Shown piece after piece: positions 9,186 through 21,248 of a stretch of DNA of 64,000 nucleotides. The translations under genes and the position numbers were made by a program. The number at the start of each line of letters is the position of its first letter. Positions within the stretch are counted from its first letter, which is position 1. This stretch comes from Elymus sibiricus (Eukaryota; Streptophyta; Magnoliopsida; Poales; Poaceae): contig CM077665.1 in assembly GCA_039707655.1 (NCBI GenBank), forward strand, positions 440,447,531-440,511,530. Direction: 5' to 3'. The notes beneath the pieces were generated by a model, which did no database searches, was not told the DNA's origin, and saw nothing but the letters and a program-made list of their open reading frames with translations.

Positions 9186-12100
9186 GCATCCCCAAGCTTA
9201 ATTCCTGCTCGTCCTCGAGTAGGTAAATGATAAAAGAAATAATTTATGAAGTGTGAATGCTACCTAACATGTTCATCATATTCTTTTCTTCTTTGTATAG
9301 CATGGACATTTGGACTTGTAAAAGATTCAAAGCAATTGTCTAGTTTTAACATAATGACTTCAATACTCAAGCATGTCACAAGCAACCATGTCTTTCAAAA
9401 TATCAACACCAAAGAAAGTTATCCCTAGCCCATCATGCTCAATCATTGATCCATTCATGAAACACACTCAAATATTAGCTATGCCCAATGCTCAAGTACG
9501 ATCATAGTGCCCCCTAGTTGGTGCTTATAAGAGAAGATGGAGACTCAAAGCAAAAATAAAAATTGCATAAAGTAAATAGATAGGCCCTTCGCAGAGGGAA
9601 GTAGGGATTTGTAGAGGTGCCAGAGCTCAAGGTTTTAAATTGAGAGAGAAAAAATATTTTGGGTGGCATGCTTTTCCTGTCAACGAAAACGACAAAGTAG
9701 CTCACAATACTTTCCATGCTAGATACATTATAGGCGGTTCCCAAACAGAATGGTAAAGTTTTTACTCCCCCTCCACCAATCAATCACACTCCACGGCGAG
9801 CCGAATTCACGGGTACCGTCCATACAAACAACAATCCTGGGGGAGTTTTGTTTCATTATATTTTGATTTGAATTTTGAACATGGAACTGGGCATCCCGAA
9901 TACCAGCCACTTTCTCGTGAATGATAGTGAATCAACACATATCGTGAGAATAACACACCTAGCATGGAAAAATATTGGATACTCCCCACCGTTTCATGAG
10001 CGGTACGGGCACACAAAAGAGAAAATTTATTTTGAAAATTTAGAGATGGCACATACAAATTTGCTTGGAACGGCATCGAAATGCCGCATATAGGTAGGTA
10101 TGGTGGACTCATAAGGCAAAACTTGGTTTAAGGATTTTGGATGCACAAGTAGTATTTCTACTTAGTACAAATGGAGGCTAGCAAATAGATTGGGAAGCAA
10201 CCAAACCAAGAAACGAAAATTCACATAAGTGAGCATTGAACATAACTAACACCGAATAATGCACCACAAGTAGGATGTAACTTCATTGCATAACTATTGA
10301 CTTTCGTACTTGCATAGGGAATCACAAACCTTAACACCAATATTCCTACTAAAGCATAATTACTCACTAACATGACTCACATATTACTATCATCATGTTT
10401 CAAAACTATTATAAAGAATCAAGTTTAATTTGTCCCATGATCTTCATGAAAGTTTTTATAATATCCTCCTTGGATATCTATCACTTTGGGACTAGTTTCA
10501 TATATTGCCATTGCTTTTTTTTTACAAGCTCAAACAATTTTAAATGAAGCACATGAGCATAAATATTTCATCCCTCAAAAAGGTATAAGTGAAGCATGAG
10601 AGGAAATGACAAGCTACTCTCAAAAGATATAAGTGAAGATCAATGAGTAGTCAAACAATTAAGTAGGTATGTGAGGACTCTCTCTCTCTCTCAATAAATA
10701 TTTTCAGATCTGAGTATTTTATTCAAACAGCAAACAAAAGAAAAATAGCACTCCAAGAATAGGACGCATCATGTGAACGAATAAAAATTTAGGCTCAACA
10801 TAGGCTAACCGATAATTGTTGATGAAGAGAGGTGGGATGCGTAGCATCCCCAAGCTTAGATGCTTGAGACTTCTTGAAATATTTACTTGGGGTGCCTTGG
10901 GCATCCCCAAGCTTGAGCTTTTGTATCTCGTTCAATCCTCTCATATCATGGTTTCACCTATTCTCAAAAACTTCATCCACACAAAACTCGAAAGGAACTC
11001 GTGAGATAGGTTAGTACACATAATAATAAATCAACACTTTATGTACTGCCAAGACAAGTTGCACAATAATTTTCAAACATCATCTACTGTTTACTATCGT
11101 TTCCACAATTTATATCTACCAATATAGGCTATGGAAACTAGAGGATAAGTAGATAACAAAACTATGACAGCAATCTGTCCAAACAGAACAGTCTGTAGAA
11201 ATTTATGAAAACAGTGTACTTCTGTAACTCAAAAAATTATGAAAGTTTAGGACATGCTAAATAATTTATATGAAAACACTGTGTAAAAATTTCAGAAACG
11301 TTCCACGTTCCAGTAAAATATGAAAATTCAAACACTACAGAAAAAGTTTCTGTTTTTACACAGCACACATCAAAACATGCAATGCAAGCATCCTAAGACA
11401 ATTCTTGGAACTTTTTATTGAAAAACAAGATTATAAATAACACCTAACAGAGAACAAGAAAATAAAATGACGCTCCAAGCAAAACTCATATTATGTGACG
11501 AATAAAAATATAGCTCCAAGTAAGATATACCGATAATGTTGAAGACGAAAGAGGGGATGCCTTCCGGGGCATCCCCAAGCTTAGGCACTTGAGTCTTCCT
11601 TGGATATTACCTTGGGGGTGCCTTGGGCATCCCCAAGCTTAGTTTCTTGTCACTCCTTATTCTCCTCATATCGGTGTCTCACCCAAAACTTGAAAACTTC
11701 AATCACACAAAACTTAACAGAACTTCGTGAGATGGGTTAGTATAATAAATAAAGATCATTCACTTAGGTACTGTCAAGACAAGATTTATAATTGTTCTCA
11801 CATAATACCTACTGTATTCTATAATTCCCATAATTTATATCACTGAATATAAGCTATGGGAACACTAAAACAAGCAAACTATGCATGCAAAACAGAATCT
11901 GTCGAAAAAAGAATAGTCTGTGAAGATCTGTAGTGTAACCATACTTCCCTGTCTCTTAAAATTCTGAAAAATTAGGACAACCTGAAGAATTTGTATATTA
12001 AGACTGTGTAAAAATTTTAGATCAAAAGCAGGTTCCAGTGAATTTACAAAATTCCTGGACTGAGAGCAAAAGTTTCTGTTTTTGCACAGAATCAAGTCAA

Positions 12101-12344
12101 CTATCATCCACACTATCCGAAAGGCTTTACTTGGCACTTTATTGAAACAAAAGCTATAAAACATGATTATACAGTAGCTTAATCATGTGAACACACAAAA
12201 ACAGTAGGTATAAATATTGGGTTGTCTCCCAACAAGCGCTTTTCTTTAATGCCTTTTAGCTAGGCATGATGATTTCAATGATGCTCACATAAAAGATAAG
12301 AATTGAAACATAACAGGAGCATCATGAAGCATATGACTAGCACA
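9186..12344 (-). repeat. Non-coding interior of C with amplified polypurine-tract blocks and two roughly 750-bp tandem units
   Basis: The sequence next to the 3' LTR (AAGCTTGGGGATGC on the minus strand, 9199-9186) is the polypurine tract. The same 14 bases recur exactly at 10844-10857, 10901-10914, 11569-11582, 11627-11640 and, in the following ORF region, 12874-12887. The copies at 10844-10914 and 11569-11640 sit in two diverged tandem units, about 10700-11440 and 11450-12170. The segment 9680-10130 is the reverse complement of a related stretch in D (about 37600-38230). I see no coding capacity. Confidence 0.65.
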
Positions 12345-13084
12345 TTAAAGTCTAACCCACTTCCTATGCATAGGGATTTTGTGAGCAAACAATTTATGGG
12401 AACAAGAATCATCTAGCATAGGAAGGCAAAACAAGTGCAACTTCAAAACTTTGAACACATAGAGAGGAAACTTGATATTATTGCAATATGTAGAAGCATA
12501 AGATCCTCTCTCATAATAATTTTCAGTAGCATCATGAACGAATTCAACAATATAACAAGCACATAAAGCATTCTTTTCATGATCTACAAGCATAGAAATT
12601 TTACTACTCTCCACACAAGAAAATTTCTTCTCATGACTAATAGTGGGAGTATCATAAAAGAATTGAATACTACAAATTGGTTCCACATTAAAAGAGTAAT
12701 ATTTAGTAAAAGGATATTCATAATTATGACAAGTATCATAATAGTAATCATCACTCTTTTTCATCGCATAAGTATCATCACAATAATCATCATAAGTAGG
12801 AGGCATGCAGTCATTATAATAGTTTTGCTCATCAAAACTTGGGGGACAAAAAATATCATCTTCATCAAACATAGCATCCCCAAGCTTGTGGCTTTGTATA
12901 TCATAGCATCATGAATATTTAGAGAATTCATACTAACAACATTGCAATCATGCTCATCATACAAAGATTTAGTGCCAAACATTTTAATAACTTCTTCTTC
13001 TAACACTTGAGCACAATTTTCCTTTCCATCATTTTCATGAAAGACATTAAAAAGATGAAGCATATGAGGCAACCTCAATTCCAT
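12345..13084 (-). pseudogene. Short broken ORF of element C, function unknown
   Basis: Two overlapping minus-strand readings, 13084-12761 (MELRLPHMLHLFNVFHENDG, then VLEEEVIKMFGTKSLYDEHD) and 12872-12345 (MFDEDDIFCPPSFDEQNYYN, rich in Tyr, Asp and His, then ATENYYERGSYASTYCNNIK and a C-terminus LFAHKIPMHRKWVRL), appear to be one ORF split by a frameshift near 12870. I recognise it only as the ORF found next to the primer site in this type of wheat non-autonomous gypsy element. There is no zinc knuckle, protease motif or membrane segment. Confidence 0.4.
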
Positions 13085-13180
13085 TTTTTTTGTAGTTTTC
13101 TTTTATAAAACCAAACTAGTGAAAACAAGAAACTGAAAAATTTAATTGCAAGATCTAAAGATATACCTTCAAGCACTCAC

Positions 13181-13265
13181 CTCCCCGGCAACGGCGCCAG
13201 AAATGAGCTTCGTTGACGGGATGTGAGTGCCGCTTACCTAGCCTCCCCGGCAACGGCGCCAGAAA
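13181..13265 (-). other. Duplicated primer-binding site of element C
   Basis: The minus strand holds TTTCTGGCGCCGTTGCCGGG twice, within 13265-13243 (9 nt from the 5' LTR) and within 13203-13181, about 62 bp apart. Only the copy beside the LTR is at normal distance. The duplicated piece includes the flanking GCCTCCCCGG sequence, so it looks like a local tandem duplication. Confidence 0.75.
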
Positions 13266-13274
13266 AGAGCTTGA

Positions 13275-14894
13275 TGTCTACTACACAGCCTTCTTCTTGT
13301 AGACTCATGTTGGGCCTCCAAGCGCAGAGTTTTGTAGGACAGTAGCAAATTTCCCTCAAGTGGATGACCTAAGGTATATCAATCCGTGGGAGGCGTAGGA
13401 TGAATATGGTCTCTCTCAAACAACCCTGCAATCAAATAACAAAGAGTCTCTTGTGTCCCCAACACACCCAATACAATGGTAAATTGTATAGGTGCACTAG
13501 TTCGGCGAAGAGATGGTGATACAAGTGCAATATGGATGGTAGATATAGGTTTTTGTAATCTGAAAATATAAAAACAGCAAGGTAACTAATGATAAAAGTG
13601 AGCACAAACGGTATTGCAATGCTTAGAAACAAGGCCTAGGGTTCATACTTTCACTAGTGCAAGTTCTCTCAACAATACTGACATAGTTGAATCATATGTA
13701 AATCCCTCACGTGCGACAAAGAGTTCACTCCAAAGTCACAAATAGCGGAGAACAAACGAAGAAATTATTGTAGGGTACGAAACCACCTCAAAGTTATCTT
13801 TTCCGATCAATCTTATGAGCTATCCCTATAAGTGTCACGAACAGCCCTAGAGTTCGTACTAAAATAACACCTTAAGATACACATCAACCAAAACCCTAAT
13901 GTCACCTAGATACTCCAATGTCACCACAAGTACCCATGGGCTTGATTATACGATATGCATCACACAATTTCAGATTCATCATGTTCAATCCAACACAAAG
14001 AACTTCAAAGAGTGCCCCAAAGTTTCTACCGGAGAGTCAAGACGAAAACATGTGCCAACCCCTATGCATAGATTCCCAAGGTCACGGAACCCGCAAGTTG
14101 ATCACCAAAACATACATCAAGGAGATCAATAGAACATCCCATTGTCACCACGGATATCCCATCGCAAGACATACATCAAGTGTTCTCAAATCCTTAAAGA
14201 CTCAATCCGATAAGAAAACTTCAAAGGGAAAACTCAATTCATCGCAAGAAGATAGAGAGGGGAAAACTCCATATGATTCATCTATATTAATATAGCTCGC
14301 GGTACATCAAGATCGTGTCATCTCAAGAACACGAGAGAGAGAGAGAGAGATCAAACACATAGCTACTGGTACATACCCTCAGCCCCGAGGGTGAACTACT
14401 CCCTCCTCGTCATGGAGACCGCCGGGATGATGAAGATGGCCTCCGGTGATGGTTTCCCCCTCCGTCAGGGTGCCGGAACGAGCTCCCGATTGGTTTTTCG
14501 TGGCTCTGGAGGCTTGCAGCGGCGGAACTCCCGGTCTAGGTTTCTTTTCGGAGGTTTCTGTATTTATAGTAGTTTTTGGCGTTGGTCCCACGTCCAGAAG
14601 GTTCCCGAGGAAGTCACAAGCCAGGGGGGCGCCCCCCCCCCTTGTGGCTTCCTCGGCCTTCCCCTCCGGTGACTTTTCGCTCCAGTATTTTTTATATTTT
14701 TCAAAAATATTCTCCGTAAATTTTCAGCTCATTCTGAGAACTTTTATTTCTGCACAAAAACAACACCACGGTAGTTCTGCTGAAAACAGCGTCAGTCCGG
14801 GTTAGTTCTAATAAAATGATACCAAAATCATATAGAATTATTGTAAACATGGCATGAATACTTCATAAATTATAGATACGTTGGTGACGTATCA
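13275..14894 (-). repeat. 5' LTR of element C
   Basis: Matches 7558-9185 with about 1-2% substitutions in the parts compared, plus a longer GA microsatellite near 14330-14350 and a shorter GC stem at 14605-14656. Confidence 0.86.
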
Positions 14895-14998
14895 GGTGCC
14901 TCTGGTACGTCCCGTCGTGGCACCTTTCCTTTTTCTGTGTTTCTCCAGCCGGCCTCCGTGCTCACGTGCCATGCTGACCGCAACGCTTTGTGCGACAG

Positions 14999-17866
14999 AA
15001 CACGACGGACGGCCCGCACCCTCAGGTGTTCCAGGCGGATCGTGATGACTCCGACCCGGAGGACTTCGAGCTGGGAGGGGGCGTCGAGGAGGAGGTTGAG
15101 TCCTCGGGCGAGGTCAAGGCGGACGGGACGATGGGCGACCCGGGAGCCGGCGGGTCCAAAGCTGCTGGTGAGTTCACCTCCGAACCCACGATCAGAGATT
15201 GGACCGATGATGATGATGATGATGATGTCCGGATCTTGGACGCGCCTCCCCCCACAGCTCGGCGGGAGCCACGTGGACGGAGCGAGGAGCAGCCGGCTCG
15301 TGGCCGGACGGCCGAGGCCTCCCGGCGGGAGAAGAGGCCGGCCTCAGGGCAGTCATCGACGCAGCCGCCGGCTCGCAAGAAAGTGCGAGCAGCTGCCGCG
15401 AAGCCGTCGCCTCGGGCCAGGCGGCCCCTTCCCGTCGTCGTCGGGTGAGTGCCTTTCCTAGTTCTCGTAGGTGTTTTCGTGTTTCGAGCCGGCAAGCGCC
15501 TAAGGGCCCTCCCGCCGTTTATTCCAGGGATGCCATCGAGCTCCATGACACGGAGTCGACTGCCGATCCGGTGGATGCCTCCAGCCGGCAGGCCCAGGAG
15601 CACGCGGCCACGGTTCGAGAGGAAAAGAGGAGGCTCGCCGAAATGCGAGCCGCGAAGGGAGGGGCGAAGGGCGCGCCTTCGCGTTCGGTGGCCTCGAGCG
15701 ACGGGAGGCGGAGGCGGCCCTCGGACCCGGCGCCTGCCACGGACTCGGCGGCGGAATCGACGCGGATGTCGAGGCCGCCATCGAGCGAGCCGCGAGGGCC
15801 GATGCCTGGGATGGCCATAGCCCCGCCCTTGGCGGAGGTGGCTCGGCCGCCGGACGTGGTTCCCGAGCCGGCCGGGGAGGCGGACCCGCGGGTGGGGCCG
15901 GTCGCAACCCCTCCTTCCGTTGAGCTGGCCGCGGCAGAGGTTCCCGTCGCCCCGGCCGCGCCAGAGGCGGCACCGGAGATGGTGCTCGGCAGAGGAAGCG
16001 AGCCGGTCATCCCGGCCGTTGAGGTGGTTCGGCAGGGGGCGGAGCCGGACACGCCGGTTGCAGAGGGGATCGGGGCTGGCTCCCGCGCCCTTGTGGTTAC
16101 CACTAGCCTCCCGTCGGCCGGCGTCGCAGCGGACGCTGGCTCGAGTGGTGGGGCGAGCCGGTCGAGGAGGACCATGCTCGACGTGATCCGGGACTGGAAG
16201 GCGTTGGCCCGCGCCCCAGCCGTCCTGCCCCGCCAGCCAGCATCCAGGCCCTTGTGCCTGGGGAGCCAGGCCGCATCATGGCGCACTGCCGTGAGGGGCT
16301 AGCCAGGTTTGCGGAAGCCGCCGAAAGCAATTTCCGGCGCGTGGAAGAGGCGGTGGAGGTGAGATTCCTTTAGCCTGCGTCTAACTTTTCAGTGGGGGCG
16401 CGCGAGCGCACCCACTGGGTGTAGCCCCCGAGATTCGGGCCGGTTGCTCGGCTGCGTGGCAGCCGGGCCGGATCTACCCCTTTTCTTTGTCTAACTATTT
16501 TGTCCCCCGGTGCAGAGCAGGCTGAGAACACCAAGCGGCAGACGCTCTTTGACGAGGCGGTTGCCATCCACAACCAGGGCAAGGCTGGCTTCTACCAGGT
16601 GCAGGAGGAGCTGAGGAAGGCACGAGGTATGCTTGCTCTAGTGGGGGCGCGTGAGCGCACCCATTGTGTGTAGCCCCCGAGAATCGGGCCGGCTATTCGG
16701 CAGGCGGCTCGAGTCTTCCGCATTTTGAGTGATCTGGCTTGGTTGTTTTGCAGAGGAGCTGGATATCCTGACCCCGATCCGGCAGAAGAGGGACGAGGTG
16801 GCCTCCGAGCGGGACCGGGTGGAGCGGGATCTCCAGGCGATCACATCGGAGCGGGACCAGCTAGGCGGCCTGGTCGTGGATGGGCAGGCAGCACAGGAGC
16901 GCCTCACCGCGGAGCTGCGGAAGGAAGTGGCGGCCCGGGAGGAGGCCACCAAGCAGGCGGCCGACACCAGCCGGCGGGTCACCGCCCTGCAGGACGAGGT
17001 GGCTCGCCTTGGTGGTGAGCTTGAGAGGTGTGGAGCCGCCCTCGCCCAGGCGGAGGAGGCGCGCGAGAGGGAGCGGGGCTTGGGCCTCCAGTTCGCCGTT
17101 GAGGTGGACGAAGCTTTTCAGCGTAAGTTTCTTGTCCTTGAGTTTTCCTCCTTTGCCGACTGTTTCGACCTGTTTTCTGATTCCTCCCCCTCCCTTAGAC
17201 CGGTTCCCAGACACTCAGCGCCGCGCCAAGCGGGTCGTGGCGGAGCATCGGGAGTGCCTGCGGCAGCGCGGGCAGGAGATTGAGGAGCACGTTGGCTGGG
17301 ACTTGCCGGAGTTTGCGCTGGCTATCGAGAACCGGCTGATCTTCCTTCAGCGTTGTATGGACCGGCTCCACACGGCCAGCATGGAGGTGATTTCGGCCCT
17401 CTGGCTGGGTCGCGGGGCCCCGGGGGGCCGCGTGGCGCTGTGGCTGGAGAACGCGGTGGCCCGACTCGAGGTTTGGAAAGCATCGGCGGCCCGCTCCGGG
17501 GCGCAGATGTCCCTTCGGTTGGTCACATCGTGGTACCCCGGCGTCGACTTGGGCCGGCTGGCCACGTTGCGCGAGGTTCCCGAGGCGGAGCGAGTCGCCC
17601 GTGAAGGCGCCCTCGTCTGCCGAGCCAACGAGCTGGCTTCATACGTCGACCCGGACGAGCTCCTGCCGATGCTTGGCGAGGATGGCGAGCCGGTTGCCGA
17701 GGACTCCTTCGGCATTCCCCAAGGGCCCGAGGATGAGGAGGTCGCCGATGAGAGCACCGCCTCTAGCACCGGCAGCGACACCGAGGCCATGGAGGCGATG
17801 GAGGAGGATCCGGCCGCCGCTCCTGGGCAGTCTGCTGGGCCGGCTGGCGATGCACCGGAGGTTTAG
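14999..17866 (+). CDS. Antisense gene of element B, exons 2-6
   Basis: After element C the gene resumes through an acceptor GCGACAG at 14998. Exons: 14999-15444, 15528-16358, 16518-16626, 16754-17122 and 17199-17866, with GT...AG introns and matching phases. Exon 2 has an acidic stretch ending in seven Asp (DWTDDDDDDD) and a basic patch PPARKKVRAAAAK that could act as a nuclear signal. Exon 3 is low-complexity Ala/Pro/Glu and carries a frameshift near 16230. Exons 4 and 5 form a long coiled coil (for example RDEVASERDRVERDLQAI). Exon 6 holds a globular segment (DLPEFALAIENRLIFLQRCM, then VTSWYPGVDLGRLATLREVP) and an acidic C-terminus, stop at 17864-17866. The layout (N-terminal core, disordered middle, coiled coil, C-terminal domain) is that of plant gypsy antisense ORFs of unknown role. 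Exon limits are read from splice motifs only. Confidence 0.62.
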
Positions 17867-18537
17867 GCGGCCCTTCTTTTACTGTATCTTTTCCTTTCGT
17901 TGCGAGACTTGTTTAAGACGCATTTCCACCCACTGGGGGTGTATTGTAAAGAATCTTCGGCCTGTGGCCTTTTGTTTATAAATTTGCTTGGAGTTTGACA
18001 TGTTTGAGTGCCGGCTCATCCTTTGCTCTTTACCCTTCGACTCGTATCTCACGCAAGGATTCCTTCTGGCTTCCGCCCCGCCTGTCAGCCAGCCGGGAGC
18101 CGGATTGGGACAGGGACAGGGCATCGTCCTTGGGGAAACCGTGCGGGCCTTAGAGTCGTCCGGATAGAGTTGGGGCGAGCCGGCAGAGGCCGGTTTCTAG
18201 GGATAACATGGTCCGGTTGGACCTATCTGGCTACTACTCTTTAGGCAGCATTCGTGTGGTGAGTTCCTTCCCATCCCAGAGTCCCGCCAGCCAGACAGCC
18301 GGGGGCCGGTCTGTAGCTGGGCAGGGGGGGAAGATTGCTTGTTCACACTACTTGACTGCCTTGGAGAAGAGCCGGCGAGCCCCCGGGCCCAGGGAGCCGG
18401 GCCCGGGTGCCTTACTTAAGAGATGACAAGCCTTTGATGGAATTGAAAAGGGGTGTGCCCCAAGTGTCGGCTTGGGGCCCCCATTGCATCCATTAAGTTC
18501 CAACAGAAGGGAAGATACATACATTCACTGGCTCTTT
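17867..18537. other. Gap between convergent pol (minus) and antisense gene (plus) of B
   Basis: Here the 3' ends of two genes face each other. The plus-strand 3' part (17867-17990) is T-rich with GTTTATAAATTTG, a plausible polyadenylation region. The rest is GC-rich with scattered GCCGGC motifs and no ORF I can support. Confidence 0.45.
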
Positions 18538-21248
18538 CTAGCAGTAGAACGGCCGAAGGAGTGCCGCATTCCATGGGCGCTCCGTCTCCTTGCCGGAGGC
18601 GTCTCTTTTGCGCTTCTGCGACTTCTGGGCATCTATCAGATAGTACGCGTTGTTGTGCAGCGCCTTGCTGATGATGAACGGGCCTTCCCATGGGGAGGAC
18701 AGTTTGTGTTGGCCAGCGGTCCGCTGGATCCGCCTGAGCACCAGGTCTCCTTCGCGGAAGGAGAGGGGCCGGATCCGTTTGCTATGGTAGTGCCGGAGCT
18801 TCTGCTGGTAGATGGCCGTCCGGCTCAGGGCCAGCTCGCGTGCTTCTTCGAGTAGGTCGACGCCATCTTCTCTTGCCTCCTTCGCGTCCTTCTCTGTATA
18901 CAGGGTGACTCGAGGCGAGTCAAACTCGATGTCCGTGGGGATGATCGCCTCAGACCCGTATACGAGAAAGAAAGGGGTGTAGCCGGTCGACCGGTTGGGC
19001 GTGGTCCTGAGGCTCCAAAGGACGGCCGGCAGCTCATCGATCCAGCAGCTGGCCGTTCGTACGAGTGGAGCCACGAGCCGAGGCTTGAGGCCGGCCAAGA
19101 TCAAGCCGTTTGCCCTCTCTGCCTGGCCATTCGACTGCGGGTGGGCCACTGATGCAAGGTCGAGCCGGATGCCCTCCTGGGTCCTTGGCGAAATTCGTGC
19201 CATTGTCGAAATTCGTGCCATTGTCGGTGATGATGCTGTGGGGAACGCCGTAGCGGACCGTGATGTCCTTGATGAACCGGACGGCCGTGGGGCCGTCCCG
19301 TTTCTTGATGGGCCTTGCTTCGATCCATTTGGTGAACTTGTCGACAGCCACCAGTAGATGCGTCATGCCGCCTCGCGTGGTCTTGAATGGACCCACCATC
19401 TCCAGCCCCCAGACGGCAAAGGGCCACGAGAGCGGGATGGTCTGGAGGGCCGTGGCCGACAGGTGGCTCTGTGTGCTGAAGCGCTGGCACCCCTCGCATT
19501 TGTCGACCAGCTGCTTTGCCTCTTCCAAGGCCGTCGGCCAGTAGAAGCCGTGGCGGAACGCCTTGGCCACCAGGGTTCTGGAGGCGGCGTGATGCCCGCA
19601 CTCGCCCTGGTGGATGTCACGGAGGATTTCTTGTCCCTTCTCTGGCTCGACGCAGCGTTGGAACACGCCGGTGGTGCTGCGATGAACCAGCTCGTGGTTG
19701 ATGATGCTGTAGGCCGGGGCCCGGCGCTGGATTTGCCTTGCTATAGCCTCGTCAGGGGGGAGCTCGCTGCGCAAGAGGAAAACCAGAATGGGCTGGGCCC
19801 ATGAGGGGGCTGAGACGGGAGCCGGCTCGGGCTCAAGCGGAGGGTCAGGGACAGCTGGAGTCCCCGGGGCCATGACCGGAGCCCCCGGGTCCGGCTCGCC
19901 AGTCCCCGGGGCCGGCTCGCCAGCCCTCGGGACCGGATCGCCAGTCCCTGAGACTGAGACGGCGGGGGGCGCGTCGATCGCCATCATGACGGCCTTGGAG
20001 CCGGAGCCGGTCGCTGCGGGGGCGTCGGACGTTGGAGCCGATGGGGCCGACACGGCAGCCGGAGTTGATGGTGCCGGTGGAGCAGCCGGGCCCGGCGGAG
20101 AGCAGGCGGCGTCAGCCGGCACGAAGATAGACTCTGATTCAGGGGAGGGCTTGATCGAAGGCTTGAGTAGCCATTTGAGGGAAACGCCGGCTGGGATGGC
20201 CTGCCGGGTGGAGCCGATCTTTGCCAACGTATCGGCCGCCTCGTTGTCTGCCCGGGGGACGTGGTGGAACTCACAACCCTCGAAGGAGCCGGTGAGCTGC
20301 TGGACGAGGAAGCGATAGCTGGCCATGTTGGCGTCCCTGGCGTCCCATTCGCCAGAGACATGTTGCACCACGAGGTTGGAGTCGCCAAAACAGAGGATGC
20401 GCCGGATCCCGATTTCCTTGGCGAGCCGGAGGCCGTGGACGAGCGCCTCATACTCAGCCACATTGTTGGAGGCGGCGAAGAGGATCTGGAGCGCGTACTT
20501 GAGCTGGTCCCCCTTTAGGGACGACAAGACGATGCCGGCTCCCAGGCCGGTTCGCATCTTCAAGCCGTCGAAGTGCATGCGCCAATGCGTGGAATCCGGG
20601 GGAGGCGGCACGAACTGGGTCTCGGCCCAGTCGACGAGGAAGTTAGCCACCGTCTGCGACTTGATGGCGGTGTGCGGCTCGTACCGAATCTCGTAGTCAG
20701 CGAGGGTGATGGCCCATTTGGCGATCCGGCCGGTGGCGTCCCGGCCTCTCATGATCTCGCCGAGCGGGGCCGTGCTCAGCACAGTGATGGTGTGCTCTTG
20801 GAAGTACTGCTTGACCTTCTTGGCGGCAAAGTATATGTCGTAACACATCTTCTGGTAGTGGGGGTAGTTCTGCTTGGAGGCGGAGAGGACCTCGCTGAGG
20901 TAGTAGACAGGGCGTTGGACCGGCAGCGCTTTGCCCTCCTCCGGCCGCTCCACCACCAGAACGACGATGATCACGCGGGTGGTCGCCGCGATGTACACGA
21001 GCATCGGCTCCTTCTCAGCTGGCGCCGCCAGGATGGGAGCGCTAAAGAGCGCGCGCTTAAGGTCGCGGAACGCCTCGTCCGCCTGGTCGGTCCACTCGAA
21101 CTTCGGCGTCCTCCTCATGAATTGGTAAAGGGGGAATGCCTTCTCGCCCAGCCGACTGACGAACCGGCTGAGCGAGGCGAGGCAACCGGCGAACTTCTGG
21201 ACGTCGCGGAGCTTGGCCGGCTTGTGCATGCGCTCGATGGCTCTGATC
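18538..21248 (-). pseudogene. RNase H and integrase part of pol, element B
   Basis: The reading from 21248 begins just after element E and carries the end of the reverse transcriptase connection (FAGCLASLSRFVSRLGEKAF), RNase H (HFDGLKM, AEYEALVHGL, FGDSNLVVQ, DNEAADTLAK: the D, E, D, D residues are present), a spacer rich in Pro and Ala, and integrase. The integrase has an HHCC finger (HQGECGHHA, then CEGCQRF), WGLEMVGPF where the first catalytic Asp is expected, ITDNGTNF, and in the next frame QSNGQAERANG. An 18-bp in-frame tandem duplication repeats NGTNFD/NGTNFA at about 19189-19226, and the frame is lost just after it, near 19186. The second frame (19221-18538) ends with a GDLVLRR segment and stops at 18538. 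Not functional as it stands. Confidence 0.82.

Larger units (their letters stand above)
7558..14894 (-). mobile_element. LTR retrotransposon C, non-autonomous Athila-like gypsy, minus strand
   Basis: LTRs 7558-9185 and 13275-14894 are about 98% alike in the stretches compared. On the minus strand the LTR runs TGATACGTC...GTAGACA and is followed by a gypsy primer site TGGCGCCGTTGCCGGGGA (two copies). The interior (9186-13274) has no gag, protease, reverse transcriptase or integrase, only a short broken ORF and repeated polypurine-tract-like blocks; it must use proteins from elsewhere. Its U3 and the segment around 9680-10130 match parts of element D, a likely relative. No target duplication is seen: gctga precedes and ggtgc follows. 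Confidence 0.8.

Noticed and set aside
9187..12887. CRISPR-like array of short exact repeats
   Set aside because: The 14-bp repeats are irregularly spaced and are polypurine-tract copies in a plant retroelement.
19358..20518. Several long plus-strand ORFs
   Set aside because: They are shadows of the GC-rich pol frame of B on the minus strand and show no domain.
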